Shown piece after piece: positions 26,296-34,031 of a DNA stretch of 64,000 nucleotides (position 1 is its first letter; each line of letters starts with the position of its first letter). A program made the position numbers and the translations under genes. The stretch lies in the NCBI RefSeq assembly GCF_004135585.1, contig NZ_CP035501.1, positions 3,853,501-3,917,500 on the forward strand, written 5' to 3'. Origin of the DNA: Sphingosinicella sp. BN140058 (lineage in GTDB: Bacteria; Pseudomonadota; Alphaproteobacteria; Sphingomonadales; Sphingomonadaceae). The notes under the pieces were generated by a model, which saw only the letters and a program-made list of their open reading frames with translations, was not told where the DNA came from and ran no database searches.

Positions 26296-27072
26296 ATGAC
26301 CGCCGGGCGAGATCTTGCCGAGGACATACCCGACTGGCGGGATCCACATAGCTACAACTTTCTGATGCGGTGCGAGCGTGTCGCTTTTGCCTGGGAATGG
26401 CTGCGCCGTGACGTGCGGTTCAGGGACGCGGCCCTGTTCGGCGGCGGCGCGCCGCCAGCCGCGGCGTCCGAGTGGGGCTTGCATGACTTCACCGATCCCA
26501 GATTGGATACGCGGTCCGCGCGGCCGGTATGGCGTGCGGAATGGCATTCGCTGGTCCTCGGAGCGCAAGCCGAGCGGGCACCCATGGGCGCCGACACGAT
26601 CGACATCCGGATCCTGGGCGGGATCACGACGATCCTCAAGGACCAGGCGGGGCAGCACCTCCTCCTTTCGGACGGATTGCGCAACATCCGCCTCGACGTC
26701 ACCGGCGGCGACCTGACCCGGGGGAGCGCCAGGCTCGCCTACCGGCTGAGCGGCATCGCCAGTGCCGCGGGGCCCCTGCTGGTGCTCCGCCAGGCGCTCG
26801 CGCTGTTCGGCACGCATCACTTCGCGCGCACGCTCCATCCGCCGTTCAGGCGCGCGGCACGCCAGATCCTCCTGTTGCGGGCGCATGACGCAATCCGTGC
26901 CGGTGCCGGCCAGCGCGCCATCGCGGCAAGCCTGTTCGGGCCCGACGCCGCGACGAGCGGCTGGCGCTTCGCCAATCCGTCCTTGCGGTCGCGCGTGCAG
27001 CGTCTGGTCCGAACCGCGCGCGAAGTCGCTTCGGGCGGATATGTCGATCTGCTCGGAATGCGCGATCCGTGA
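26296..27072 (+). CDS. DUF2285 protein with DUF6499-like N-terminus (conjugative-element type)
   Basis: The 258-residue protein opens with the pattern PDWRDPHSYNFLMRCERVAFAWEWLRRD (residues about 12-39), the N-terminal DUF6499-type motif. It continues into a DUF2285-like middle (TIDIRILGG, HLLLSDGLRNIRLDVTGGDL) and a helical C-terminus (LLLRAHDAIRAGAGQRAIAASLFG) that looks like a helix-turn-helix. These proteins occur next to AlpA-like HTH genes at the regulatory end of alphaproteobacterial integrative conjugative elements and are thought to be transcriptional regulators. The ATG has no clear Shine-Dalgarno. It is followed directly by a strong hairpin (27074-27113) and the HTH gene. Confidence 0.85.
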   Translation: MTAGRDLAEDIPDWRDPHSYNFLMRCERVAFAWEWLRRDVRFRDAALFGGGAPPAAASEWGLHDFTDPRLDTRSARPVWRAEWHSLVLGAQAERAPMGADTIDIRILGGITTILKDQAGQHLLLSDGLRNIRLDVTGGDLTRGSARLAYRLSGIASAAGPLLVLRQALALFGTHHFARTLHPPFRRAARQILLLRAHDAIRAGAGQRAIAASLFGPDAATSGWRFANPSLRSRVQRLVRTAREVASGGYVDLLGMRDP

Positions 27073-27073
27073 C

Positions 27074-27113
27074 GGGGGGCTCGAAAATGCATGCATGTGT
27101 TTTCGAGCCTCCC
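27074..27113. repeat. Strong inverted repeat between the DUF2285 and HTH genes
   Basis: GGCTCGAAAA (27078-27087) is mirrored exactly by TTTTCGAGCC (27100-27109). The stem extends outward by a G-T pair and three G-C pairs to 27074 and 27113. The 12-base loop itself contains the palindrome GCATGC. It begins two bases after the DUF2285 stop and is not followed by T residues. It may be an operator for the HTH protein or a transcript-processing hairpin. Confidence 0.7.
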
Positions 27114-27182
27114 CGGGCGGCGGGAACGGAACCATCCTGACCCGGAGCCGGCACGCAGCGCCGGCGCACCGGGAGCCGAAAG

Positions 27183-27407
27183 ATGGATGATGTTGCATCG
27201 CGCGCCGAGGCAGCGCGCGAGACCTCTCCGTTCCTCACCGCCAAACAGGCCGCCTTCTACCTCGGGCTGGGCTACGGCACGCTCAAGCAGTTCCGGCAAA
27301 AGGCCACCGGGCCGAGATGCCGCAGGCACGGTCGCATCTGGCATTATCATATCGAAGATCTGGAAGCCTGGTCGGCGGCGCAAAGCTGCGGTGGCGACGG
27401 TGCTTGA
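27183..27407 (+). CDS. AlpA/excisionase-like helix-turn-helix protein
   Basis: The 74-residue protein has the MerR/excisionase-type helix-turn-helix (PFLTAKQAAFYLGLGYGTLK, then a GPRCRRHGRIWHYHIEDLEAW wing). Such proteins act as excisionases or activators for integrated elements. It follows the DUF2285 gene and overlaps the start of the TraF-type signal peptidase gene. In comparable elements the replication-initiator and ParA genes normally follow this HTH gene. They are missing here, which suggests an internal deletion. Confidence 0.85.
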   Translation: MDDVASRAEAARETSPFLTAKQAAFYLGLGYGTLKQFRQKATGPRCRRHGRIWHYHIEDLEAWSAAQSCGGDGA

Positions 27408-27972
27408 GCATCCGGACCTGCCGCTCTTCCGGTGGGGCGAGAGCCTGCGGGCGGCGCGGGCAAGCCGGCGCCGATCGCGTCGGGGTCTGATGGCCATTGC
27501 GGCAGGCGTGGCCTGCCTCGGCCTGACGATCGTGGTTCCGCCGAGGCCGCTCCTGATCTGGAATGCAAGCGCGAGCGCGCCGATCGGATTGTACCTCGTG
27601 TCCAGGCGGACGCCGGAGGCACGCGGCGAGATGGCGCTGGCATGGCCGCCAGATGCGGCGAGAGAGCTCGCGGCGCGGCGAGGGTATCTGCCCGCCGGGG
27701 TTCCGCTGGTGAAGCGGGTCGCCGCGATCGAAGGCGACACGGTCTGCGCCCATGACAGGATCGTGACCGTGAACGGGGCATTCGCGGCCAGCCGCCGATC
27801 CGTTGACCGTCTCGGCCGTCCCTTGCCAGCCTGGCAGGGCTGTGTGTCGCTGGCTCGCGGCATGCTGTTCCTGCTGATCGCGGATCGTTCGGATTCCTTC
27901 GACGGCCGCTATTTCGGGGCGACCGACGCCGCGGACGTAATCGGCAAGGCGAGACCCTTGTGGCTGCGTTGA
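27391..27972 (+). CDS. traF: S26-family signal peptidase, TraF type (conjugal transfer)
   Basis: The product of about 193 residues has one N-terminal membrane segment (GLMAIAAGVACLGLTIVV). Next comes the S26 serine motif NASASAPIGLYL, in which the Ser before APIGLY is the nucleophile. The lysine motif is LVKRVAAIEGDTV, and the C-terminal region has DSFDGRYFG. TraF peptidases mature conjugative pilin subunits in the periplasm. GTG 27391 (or GTG 27400) overlaps the upstream HTH gene, and the stop overlaps the lytic transglycosylase gene by 13 bp. No other pilus or type IV secretion genes are present, so the gene is probably a relic of a conjugative element. Confidence 0.87.
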   Translation: MATVLEHPDLPLFRWGESLRAARASRRRSRRGLMAIAAGVACLGLTIVVPPRPLLIWNASASAPIGLYLVSRRTPEARGEMALAWPPDAARELAARRGYLPAGVPLVKRVAAIEGDTVCAHDRIVTVNGAFAASRRSVDRLGRPLPAWQGCVSLARGMLFLLIADRSDSFDGRYFGATDAADVIGKARPLWLR

Positions 27973-28583
27973 GATGGCTTGTCGCCGTCGCGTGGATGGC
28001 GGCGGCGGTCCCGACTGCCGCCTTCGGAGCACCTGATCCGGTGCTGCGCTGGCGGTCTCATGCGAGCGAGGCTTCAGCGAGGTTTGGCGTTCCGATCGAC
28101 TGGATCGAGCGGGTGATCCGTGCCGAGAGCGGTGGCAGGACGACCTATAATGGACGACCGACAACCAGCAGCGCAGGCGCAATGGGGCTCATGCAGTTGA
28201 TGCCGGGCACCTGGCAGGAAATGCGCTCGCGGCACGGCCTCGGCCCTGATCCGCACGACCCACGTGACAACATTCTCGCCGGCACCGCTTACCTCCGCGC
28301 GATGTATGAACGCTTTGGCTACCCGGGTGTGTTCGCCGCCTACAATGCCGGGCCGGCGCGCTTCTCCCGGCACCTCGCGACAGGACGTGCGCTCCCGGCT
28401 GAAACACGTTTCTATGTTGGCCGGATCACGGGAGGAGAGGGCTCGCAGTCTGCAGCGCGCATCCTGGAGCCCGCTCCGCCGCGGCTCTTTGCGATCAGGA
28501 GGAGCCGAACCTCAGCGCCGTTGTACGATGCGGAGCGGCCCGTTGCCTTGTTCTTCCCTGTCGGGGCTTCGGCGCATCCTTGA
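27960..28583 (+). CDS. Lytic transglycosylase, conjugation-associated (VirB1-like)
   Basis: The 207-residue protein has a signal peptide (LRWLVAVAWMAAAVPTAAFG) and an SLT domain. The catalytic Glu is E56 (VIRAESGG), followed by GAMGLMQLMPGTW (73-85), NILAGTAYLRAMYERFG and the substrate-binding AAYNAGPARF. It opens gaps in peptidoglycan, here presumably for a conjugation pore. GTG 27960 overlaps the TraF gene by 13 bp. In intact elements a relaxase gene follows; here the relaxase is missing and gene-poor sequence begins. Confidence 0.88.
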   Translation: MAALRWLVAVAWMAAAVPTAAFGAPDPVLRWRSHASEASARFGVPIDWIERVIRAESGGRTTYNGRPTTSSAGAMGLMQLMPGTWQEMRSRHGLGPDPHDPRDNILAGTAYLRAMYERFGYPGVFAAYNAGPARFSRHLATGRALPAETRFYVGRITGGEGSQSAARILEPAPPRLFAIRRSRTSAPLYDAERPVALFFPVGASAHP

Positions 28584-28874
28584 GCTTGCGTGCTACCGTT
28601 TCCCGCACCGTCAAGGACCGATGCGCCTTCCGCCTTCATATGCCAATCGAAGCAGCAGGCATGCGGACGATGCCAGAGGAGGCGATCGCGACAAACGGTG
28701 GCCCTGGTCACAAGCCGAAAGGAACGCGCGTTCGGCTACCTCCTCCTCAGCCCAGGCCCCGCTTGCCTGCACCTGTCGCCCAGGTGACAGCCGGAACGGC
28801 CACGGCTCGGGCGAGTTCATCCATTTTGGATCAATCGGCGCCGTGCCGAGCCGGCGAATGATGCGAGCAGGACG
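28584..28874. other. Gene-poor sequence, 291 bp, inside the decayed element
   Basis: No convincing gene is seen directly after the transglycosylase gene, where a relaxase gene would be expected in an intact conjugative element. Confidence 0.4.
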
Positions 28875-29084
28875 ATGTTCATCAGCGATGATCAACTGGA
28901 GGAGGTGCGCGACTTCGTGCTTCAGGGCCGCTCCATCCCTGCGGTCATTGTCTCAGCCCTTTTGGAGCGTCTCGACGCAGCTGAGCGCTCCGCCAAGAGC
29001 GCGAGTTTAGGACTCGGAACTTCCAAAGGTGCTGCAGGTCCGCGCGCTCCAATGTTGTGCAACCAAGGCTGGTCGTCGGGCTGA
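28875..29084 (+). CDS. Small hypothetical protein, 69 residues (possible)
   Basis: The reading starts MFISDDQLEEVRDFVLQGR and continues into an amphipathic helix (VSALLERLDAAERSAKSA), then a glycine-rich tail. AGCAGGA precedes the ATG closely. The first 40 residues look like a real protein; the tail does not. It lies in the decayed conjugative-element region and could be a fragment. Confidence 0.35.
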   Translation: MFISDDQLEEVRDFVLQGRSIPAVIVSALLERLDAAERSAKSASLGLGTSKGAAGPRAPMLCNQGWSSG

Positions 29085-29156
29085 CGCTGTCGCGTCTTAG
29101 TCGTTCGTTAACCATAAACCGCGATCATGGTCGCTCCAGACGGGGAGCAGATCATC

Positions 29157-29297
29157 ATGCCGTTATCGTCCTTCTCAGCCGAGCTTGGCCGCTTTACGAT
29201 CTCTTGCCCGTGGATGCAGGAGGAACGAGACGAGGCGCGTCGGCAAAGGGCCCGCGAGGAGATGAAGAGACGCGTCGAGCAAGCAAGCAGGGCATGA
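29157..29297 (+). CDS. Very small hypothetical protein, 46 residues (possible)
   Basis: The reading begins MPLSSFSAELGRFTISCPW and ends in a strongly charged helix (QEERDEARRQRAREEMKRR) likely to form a coiled coil. GGGGAG lies about 10 bp ahead of ATG 29157, and the stop is TGA 29295-29297. It is short, so the call rests on the ribosome site and the composition. No family is recognised. Confidence 0.4.
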   Translation: MPLSSFSAELGRFTISCPWMQEERDEARRQRAREEMKRRVEQASRA

Positions 29298-29492
29298 CGC
29301 CGGGCTGCATCGTCAGGGCAGATCGCGCGCGGATGGCCAGAGTGGTCATGAGCTGCCGACGTTCTGAGATCTTCGAAACGTGACCGTGCGGTCTTAAAAG
29401 GCAGAAACCGGAAACGGCCGCTGGTGGGACATTCCTGCCGTCCGAAGTGGCTGCGCGGAACGACCGCTGTTCGCAGGACCGGTCGTAGACGT
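29298..29492. other. Gene-poor sequence before the recombinase relic
   Basis: Nothing recognisable is seen; the N-terminal part of the serine recombinase would be expected here but is not found in any frame. Confidence 0.4.
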
Positions 29493-29780
29493 TTTGCCCT
29501 GGATCGGTTGGATCGTGACGGGTTGGACGTTCAAGCTACGGTGCGCCAGCTACTAGAAATGGGCGTGCCCTGGACGTGCGCGACTCCGGCCCCCTTAGGG
29601 AAGGGTTCGGGGGAGTTAATCGTTGCCGACCTCGTCCAAATCTCTGACATGGAACGTCAATGTATCAAAAAGCGCTGCGGTGGCCGTGAAGCGGCGAAAG
29701 CTGCGCTTGAGGCAACCGGCCGCACGCGCCGTGGCAAGCCGAAGGGTAATGCGTCGCGCCTCCGCGATTGCAGGCCTTGA
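29493..29780 (+). pseudogene. Serine recombinase/resolvase remnant
   Basis: A frame of about 95 codons carries the middle of a resolvase-type catalytic domain: FALDRLDRDGLDVQATV, RQLLEMGV, then GKGSGELIVADLVQISDMERQ and EATGRTRRGKPKG. In intact enzymes this corresponds to the KLDRLGRD strand, the long E-helix (DMER..I..R) and the hinge before the DNA-binding domain. The N-terminal catalytic Ser/Arg part and the C-terminal helix-turn-helix are missing. It is therefore a relic, probably of a transposon or of the decayed conjugative element next to it. Confidence 0.6.
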
Positions 29781-29858
29781 TTGAATGCCTGGGTCGAGTG
29801 GGAACTTGAGGTTTCAGATCCGGTCAGAAAGCCTCCTGGTCACCAAGCGCGACACTCG

Positions 29859-31136
29859 TCAGAGGAAGATGAAGTCCGAAGTGCTGAGATCCGAAGCCTG
29901 TATCGAACTGTTCCAGGAGGGGCGGAGGAGATGGATCGAAGAGACTGCCCCGTCGGCATTCGTCACGAAGAGGTAGACGCCACCGTCCGCATCATCCACC
30001 GCCATGACGCTGCCGTTGCCTCCATTCGGATCGAATCGCGTGACACCGGACTTCTCGAGACGGATGCGATCAACGCCCGGCTCGAAATCGAGGACTGTGT
30101 CTGAGCCGCTAGCCATTTCAGGTCCCTTGAAGACGAATTGGTCGGCTCCGGAGCCGCCGAACAGAACATCCGAATCAGGCCCGCCATAAAGCCGGTCATT
30201 GCCTCTATCGCCGAACAGCGTGTCGGAGCCGCCCTCGCCAAAAAGGATGTCATGATCCCGGTCACCACGTAGAAAGTCATTTCCCCAACCGCCGGTAATT
30301 ACATCATTCTGGTCGCCGCCATATAGGCTGTCATCACCAGCCCCACCGTCGATCGTATCCGCTTCGGTGTCCCCGTAAACGCGATCATTGGACTCGCCGC
30401 CGAGCAAGATGTCAGCGTCCATGCCGCCCCAGATTTCGTCTTCTCCCAGGCCACCGAAGATGTAGTCTGCACCGCTTTCCCCCATGAGAAGGTCATTTCC
30501 CTTGCCGCCGTAGATCACGTCGTCGCCTTGTTCACCAAAGACTTCGTCGGCCCCAGTGCTCTCGCCCGCCCCAAGGTCGTCGCCATAAAGCGTATCGTTT
30601 CCCGATCCTCCATAAATGAGATCTTTACCGCCGGCGCCGACGATATAGTCATTGCCATCATCGCCGCGCAAATCATTGAGGGCACCGCTGCCAATGATCT
30701 GATCGTTCCCGCTCCCGCCCAAGACCACCGACTCCTTGTAGGAAAAGCCGCCAGACCCATGCGCCGACAGGTCGATGATGTCGTCGCCACCGCCCAGATA
30801 GAAAGAATAGATCGAATTGAAACCGCCTACGCCATCAGCCACTGAGGCATTGTTGTAGGCGAGAAAGTCGTTCCCTTCGCTTCCGTAGAGATGATCATGG
30901 CCGCCGTCGCCGCGCAGTACGTCCAGCGACACGTTCATGTTCGTCCCGATCACTTGGAGATATCCGCTACCTGCTGCCAGCTTGATACCTGTGGTCCAGG
31001 TCATTGACGCGTAGAAGGCGTCGGCTGAAATCGCACTGGGAGCCGACTCGAACGGATAGAAGGTGTCAGCGCCCTTTGTGCCGTATATCTGGCCATTCAC
31101 GTTGGTGTTGTAGATATGACGACCGGCCTTTCCCAT
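29859..31136 (-). CDS. RTX-type calcium-binding repeat protein (copy 2)
   Basis: The 425-residue protein starts at ATG 31136, with GGGAG at good spacing; an upstream in-frame ATG at 31196 lacks a site. Residues about 1-135 match the N-terminal domain of the plus-strand RTX protein at 3701-4951 (DVLRGDGGHDHLYGSEGNDF, AYNN, LGGGDDIIDLSAHGSGG). About 20 glycine/aspartate nonapeptides follow (GGSGNDTLYGD types). The C-terminus (DQFVFKGPEMASGSDTVLDF, then VDRIRLEKSG) is of serralysin M10_C type, which targets type I secretion. No exporter genes lie nearby. It sits between the recombinase relic and the LysR gene, so copying by a mobile element is conceivable. Confidence 0.87.
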   Translation of the reverse strand: MGKAGRHIYNTNVNGQIYGTKGADTFYPFESAPSAISADAFYASMTWTTGIKLAAGSGYLQVIGTNMNVSLDVLRGDGGHDHLYGSEGNDFLAYNNASVADGVGGFNSIYSFYLGGGDDIIDLSAHGSGGFSYKESVVLGGSGNDQIIGSGALNDLRGDDGNDYIVGAGGKDLIYGGSGNDTLYGDDLGAGESTGADEVFGEQGDDVIYGGKGNDLLMGESGADYIFGGLGEDEIWGGMDADILLGGESNDRVYGDTEADTIDGGAGDDSLYGGDQNDVITGGWGNDFLRGDRDHDILFGEGGSDTLFGDRGNDRLYGGPDSDVLFGGSGADQFVFKGPEMASGSDTVLDFEPGVDRIRLEKSGVTRFDPNGGNGSVMAVDDADGGVYLFVTNADGAVSSIHLLRPSWNSSIQASDLSTSDFIFL

Positions 31137-31733
31137 AACATATCTCCCATAGAAGAACGATTGCGTCATCTTCACGCTACAACATAGATCTCGCAATCGG
31201 CTGAAAGAACAGCCAGCATCCTATTTAGGGGTAATCGATCGGATGGCGGAAGGCGCTGCAGTCGAAGGAGATGCTCCTGTCTGCGCCGGGTTCTAGCCGC
31301 AGGCGCCTCGTGTGCCGCGCTCGCCGATATCTTGCGCGACCTTGTGTTCTGCGGCCCGATCAAAGCCGAAAGGTTTCCGCGGAGCACACTCGGGAACGCG
31401 CCAGCAATGTCTCGTTAGGATTGAAGCCCGGTGAAGCTGGCGTGAGAGGCGTGGGGCAGCACGAACGTCAGGATCTCGCGCGAGGACTGACATCGTCCGA
31501 CGCGTGTCAGGTATTGGCGCAAGCGGACGTTCGTATCGGATTGGGCGAACGGCAAGGTTTGGTCGGGAGCTGCCCTAAAGGGGTTCGAGGACGGCGCTCG
31601 TTCAGCCCTCACGCCGCGGTGCCCAATTCGGAGCCACCTTTCAGCGATTGTTCCTTATGAGCTTGCGGCTGAACGGATTGCCTGCTGTTCCAGCTGAACA
31701 AGCAGGATGGAAGGTTATCGGGAGCGCTTTGCA
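31137..31733. other. Divergent intergenic region, 597 bp
   Basis: It lies between the RTX gene (minus) and the LysR gene (plus). No gene is seen. A small GGCTG-AAAGAA-CAGCC hairpin near 31199-31214 falls in the RTX leader. The promoters of both genes should be here. Confidence 0.45.
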
Positions 31734-32633
31734 ATGGCGGTTGATCCACGTGCGTTGAAGACGTTCCTGGCAGTCTGCCGTACCGGCTCGATCAGCGCGG
31801 CTGCGCGCCAGCTATGCCTTACTCAGCCCGCCGTCTCCGCAACGATGCTGCAGCTCGAACAGGGGCTGCAAACCAGATTGTTCGATCGCAAGCGCTCCGG
31901 CATCATGCTCACCTCTTCCGGTGTCGCTCTTCGAACAAGGGCAGAAGCGATGGAAGCGATACTCCAGAGCGCGGAGCGAGAGATAGCGCTGCTGAAGGAC
32001 AATGTAAGCGGACCGCTCACAGTAGGAGGCACACCGGGCGCGCTCGCGAGCCTTATCCCGACCACCATCGCCCTGCTGAAGGACCGGTACCCGGCCTTTG
32101 AACTCCAGGTGCTGGAGCGTTCCGACAGACAACTTGCCGATTTGCTCAGGAGCGAACGGATCGACCTTGCCGTCGTGAGCACCGGCATTGATCCGGTCGC
32201 AGAGGATTTCATTGAGGAGACCTTCCTCAGCGACACGTTCGCATTGCTCGTCGGGCCTGCGAACGATCACCTTCCAGAGCAGCTTGCACTCGCATCCCTC
32301 GCCGATGCGCGATGGGTCCTGCCGCACGCCGAAGGCGCTTTTCGACGACAGGTCGACACTCTGTTCCTCGCGACGGGCACTCGAACGCCGGCAAATGTGA
32401 TACGCTGCGATTCCCTGCTAACCACCAAAGCGCTCGTCCGACGAACCGACTACCTCACCATCTTGCCGCACGAGGTTGCGGCCGCCGAGCTCGCCTCCGG
32501 AGCTATCCGATCGATCGAGATCCTCGGATCACAGCTGGTTCGCAAGGTTGGAGTGCGGATGCTGAAGCGGAAACTCCCTTCCCCCATCCTGGAAGCTCTC
32601 TTGTCCTGCATGCGTGATGCGGCACAGCGATGA
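31734..32633 (+). CDS. LysR-type transcriptional regulator of the downstream catabolic operon
   Basis: The 299-residue protein has a winged helix at its N-terminus (LKTFLAVCRTGSISAAARQL, then LTQPAVSATMLQLEQGL.TRLFDR) and a two-lobed effector domain from about residue 95 (GPLTVGGTPGALASLIPTTIALLKDRYP, LRSERIDLAVVS). The ATG at 31734 is preceded by GGGAG; an upstream ATG 31707 lacks usable spacing. It reads in the same direction as the twelve-gene operon that begins 131 bp downstream and is the obvious candidate regulator. LysR proteins of aromatic pathways normally respond to a substrate or intermediate. An AGTGAT-N13-ATCACT inverted repeat lies between it and the operon. Confidence 0.92.
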   Translation: MAVDPRALKTFLAVCRTGSISAAARQLCLTQPAVSATMLQLEQGLQTRLFDRKRSGIMLTSSGVALRTRAEAMEAILQSAEREIALLKDNVSGPLTVGGTPGALASLIPTTIALLKDRYPAFELQVLERSDRQLADLLRSERIDLAVVSTGIDPVAEDFIEETFLSDTFALLVGPANDHLPEQLALASLADARWVLPHAEGAFRRQVDTLFLATGTRTPANVIRCDSLLTTKALVRRTDYLTILPHEVAAAELASGAIRSIEILGSQLVRKVGVRMLKRKLPSPILEALLSCMRDAAQR

Positions 32634-32665
32634 CTCACAGACCGCAATGGCGATCCATAATCTGA

Positions 32666-32690
32666 AGTGATGCTACCCCAAAGAATCACT
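32666..32690. promoter_or_regulatory. Inverted repeat AGTGAT-N13-ATCACT, candidate LysR site
   Basis: The repeat lies 75-99 bp before the first operon gene and about 33 bp after the LysR stop. The 6-bp arms are perfect, but 13-base spacing is longer than the classic T-N11-A box. It is therefore a candidate only. Confidence 0.4.
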
Positions 32691-32764
32691 ATTTGATCTT
32701 TGCCCCGCATCGGCGGAAAAACTCCTCTCAAGCGACGCGAGATCGCCTGCGAGAGGAAGCTGAC

Positions 32765-34015
32765 GTGCGGACGATCATCAAGAATGCGGGACTTTTCGAC
32801 GGATCGGGATCTCCGGTACGCCCGGCCACGGTGGTGGTCCGGGGCGAGCGCATCGAGCGGATCATCGAAGCCGGTGAAACGATCGACCCTGACGCAGAGG
32901 ATCTGGTAATCGACGGCACCGGCAGGACTTTGATGCCGGGCATGGTCGAGGCGCACGCCCATCTTTCATGGCCATCCTCCGTGGAAAAGATCTACCACGA
33001 ATTCGTGCTGCCTCCTGAGGAGATGAAGGTTGCCACGTGGCGCAACGCACGGGTGCTTCTCGACCATGGTTTCACCAGCGCATTTTCGGCCGGCGCACTC
33101 GGCGACACGCTTGAAGTCGAACTTCGCGGCGAGATTGAGGCGGGCATCACGCCGGGGCCGCGGCTTCGCGCTTCGACCATCGAACGCAGCCCGGAAGGCG
33201 CCGACGGCATCGAGACCGGCAAGAAATTGTCGATCGGCGAAGGTGTCGAAGGGATGCGCGCCTTTGTGCGGCGCTGCGCCGAGAACGGCATCGACACGGT
33301 GAAGCTGGTCATTTCCGGCGAGGATGCCCTGCTGCCGGGAAGCTCGCAGCACGTCCTCTACAGCCAGGAGGAAGTGACCGCCGCCTGCGAGGAAGCGCAC
33401 GGGCGAGGCCTCCGTGTCGCGGCGCATACCCAGGCCGCCGAAGCGGTCAAGATTGCGCTCCGCGCCGGAGTCGACGTTCTCTACCATTGCTCCTACGCCG
33501 ACGACGAAGCGCTCGACATGCTCGAGGCCGCCCGCGACCGGATTTTCATGGGCCCGGCGATCGGTATTATCGTCGCGACCCTTGAAGCGAGCCCGCCGCC
33601 GCACATCGACATGACGTCGATGAAGGAATCGGCCAAGCCAGTGATCAAAAATACGGCTGTGCTCATCCCAGAACTGAAGCGGCGCGGCGTTCGCGTGCTG
33701 CCCGGGGGCGATTACGGTTTTCCGTTCAATCCCAACGGCCGCAACGCACGTGACCTCGAGCACTTCGTTACCCTTTACGGCTACACCCAGGCCGAGGCAC
33801 TCGTCGCGGCAACAATGCTGGGCGGCGAGATCATGGGGATGGGCGACGAGCTCGGCCAGGTAAGACCCGGCTATCTGGCCGATCTGCTGCTGGTCGACGG
33901 CGATCCGACCCAGGATGTCCGCATCCTGCAGGACAAGGATCGGCTGACGGTGATCATGAAGAACGGGCACCTGCACAAGGCGCCTGGCGGAACAGCGGCT
34001 GCCAAGGCGGCCTGA
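32765..34015 (+). CDS. Amidohydrolase-family metal-dependent hydrolase (imidazolonepropionase-like)
   Basis: The 416-residue enzyme starts at GTG 32765, preceded by GAGAGGA; the frame is open upstream without a ribosome site. It has the amidohydrolase metal set: H64/H66 (EAHAHLSW), K180 (DTVKLVIS, likely carboxylated), H221 (AAHTQAAEA), H241 (YHCSYAD) and D316 (GGDYGF). Such enzymes hydrolyse C-N and sometimes C-O bonds in rings or amides. No signal peptide is present, so it is cytoplasmic. It opens the operon, 16 bp before the flavin hydroxylase gene. The substrate is unknown; it might open a ring or lactone formed in the pathway. Confidence 0.88.
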   Translation: MRTIIKNAGLFDGSGSPVRPATVVVRGERIERIIEAGETIDPDAEDLVIDGTGRTLMPGMVEAHAHLSWPSSVEKIYHEFVLPPEEMKVATWRNARVLLDHGFTSAFSAGALGDTLEVELRGEIEAGITPGPRLRASTIERSPEGADGIETGKKLSIGEGVEGMRAFVRRCAENGIDTVKLVISGEDALLPGSSQHVLYSQEEVTAACEEAHGRGLRVAAHTQAAEAVKIALRAGVDVLYHCSYADDEALDMLEAARDRIFMGPAIGIIVATLEASPPPHIDMTSMKESAKPVIKNTAVLIPELKRRGVRVLPGGDYGFPFNPNGRNARDLEHFVTLYGYTQAEALVAATMLGGEIMGMGDELGQVRPGYLADLLLVDGDPTQDVRILQDKDRLTVIMKNGHLHKAPGGTAAAKAA

Positions 34016-34031
34016 CCGGAAGGTTTTACAC

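Noticed and set aside
26170..27198. 342-codon minus-strand frame across the DUF2285 gene and both palindromes
   Set aside because: The plus-strand DUF2285/DUF6499 motifs are clear and the minus frame has none.
32693..32764. Upstream extension of the amidohydrolase gene to ATG 32693
   Set aside because: No ribosome site there; GTG 32765 has GAGAGGA and gives the normal family N-terminus.
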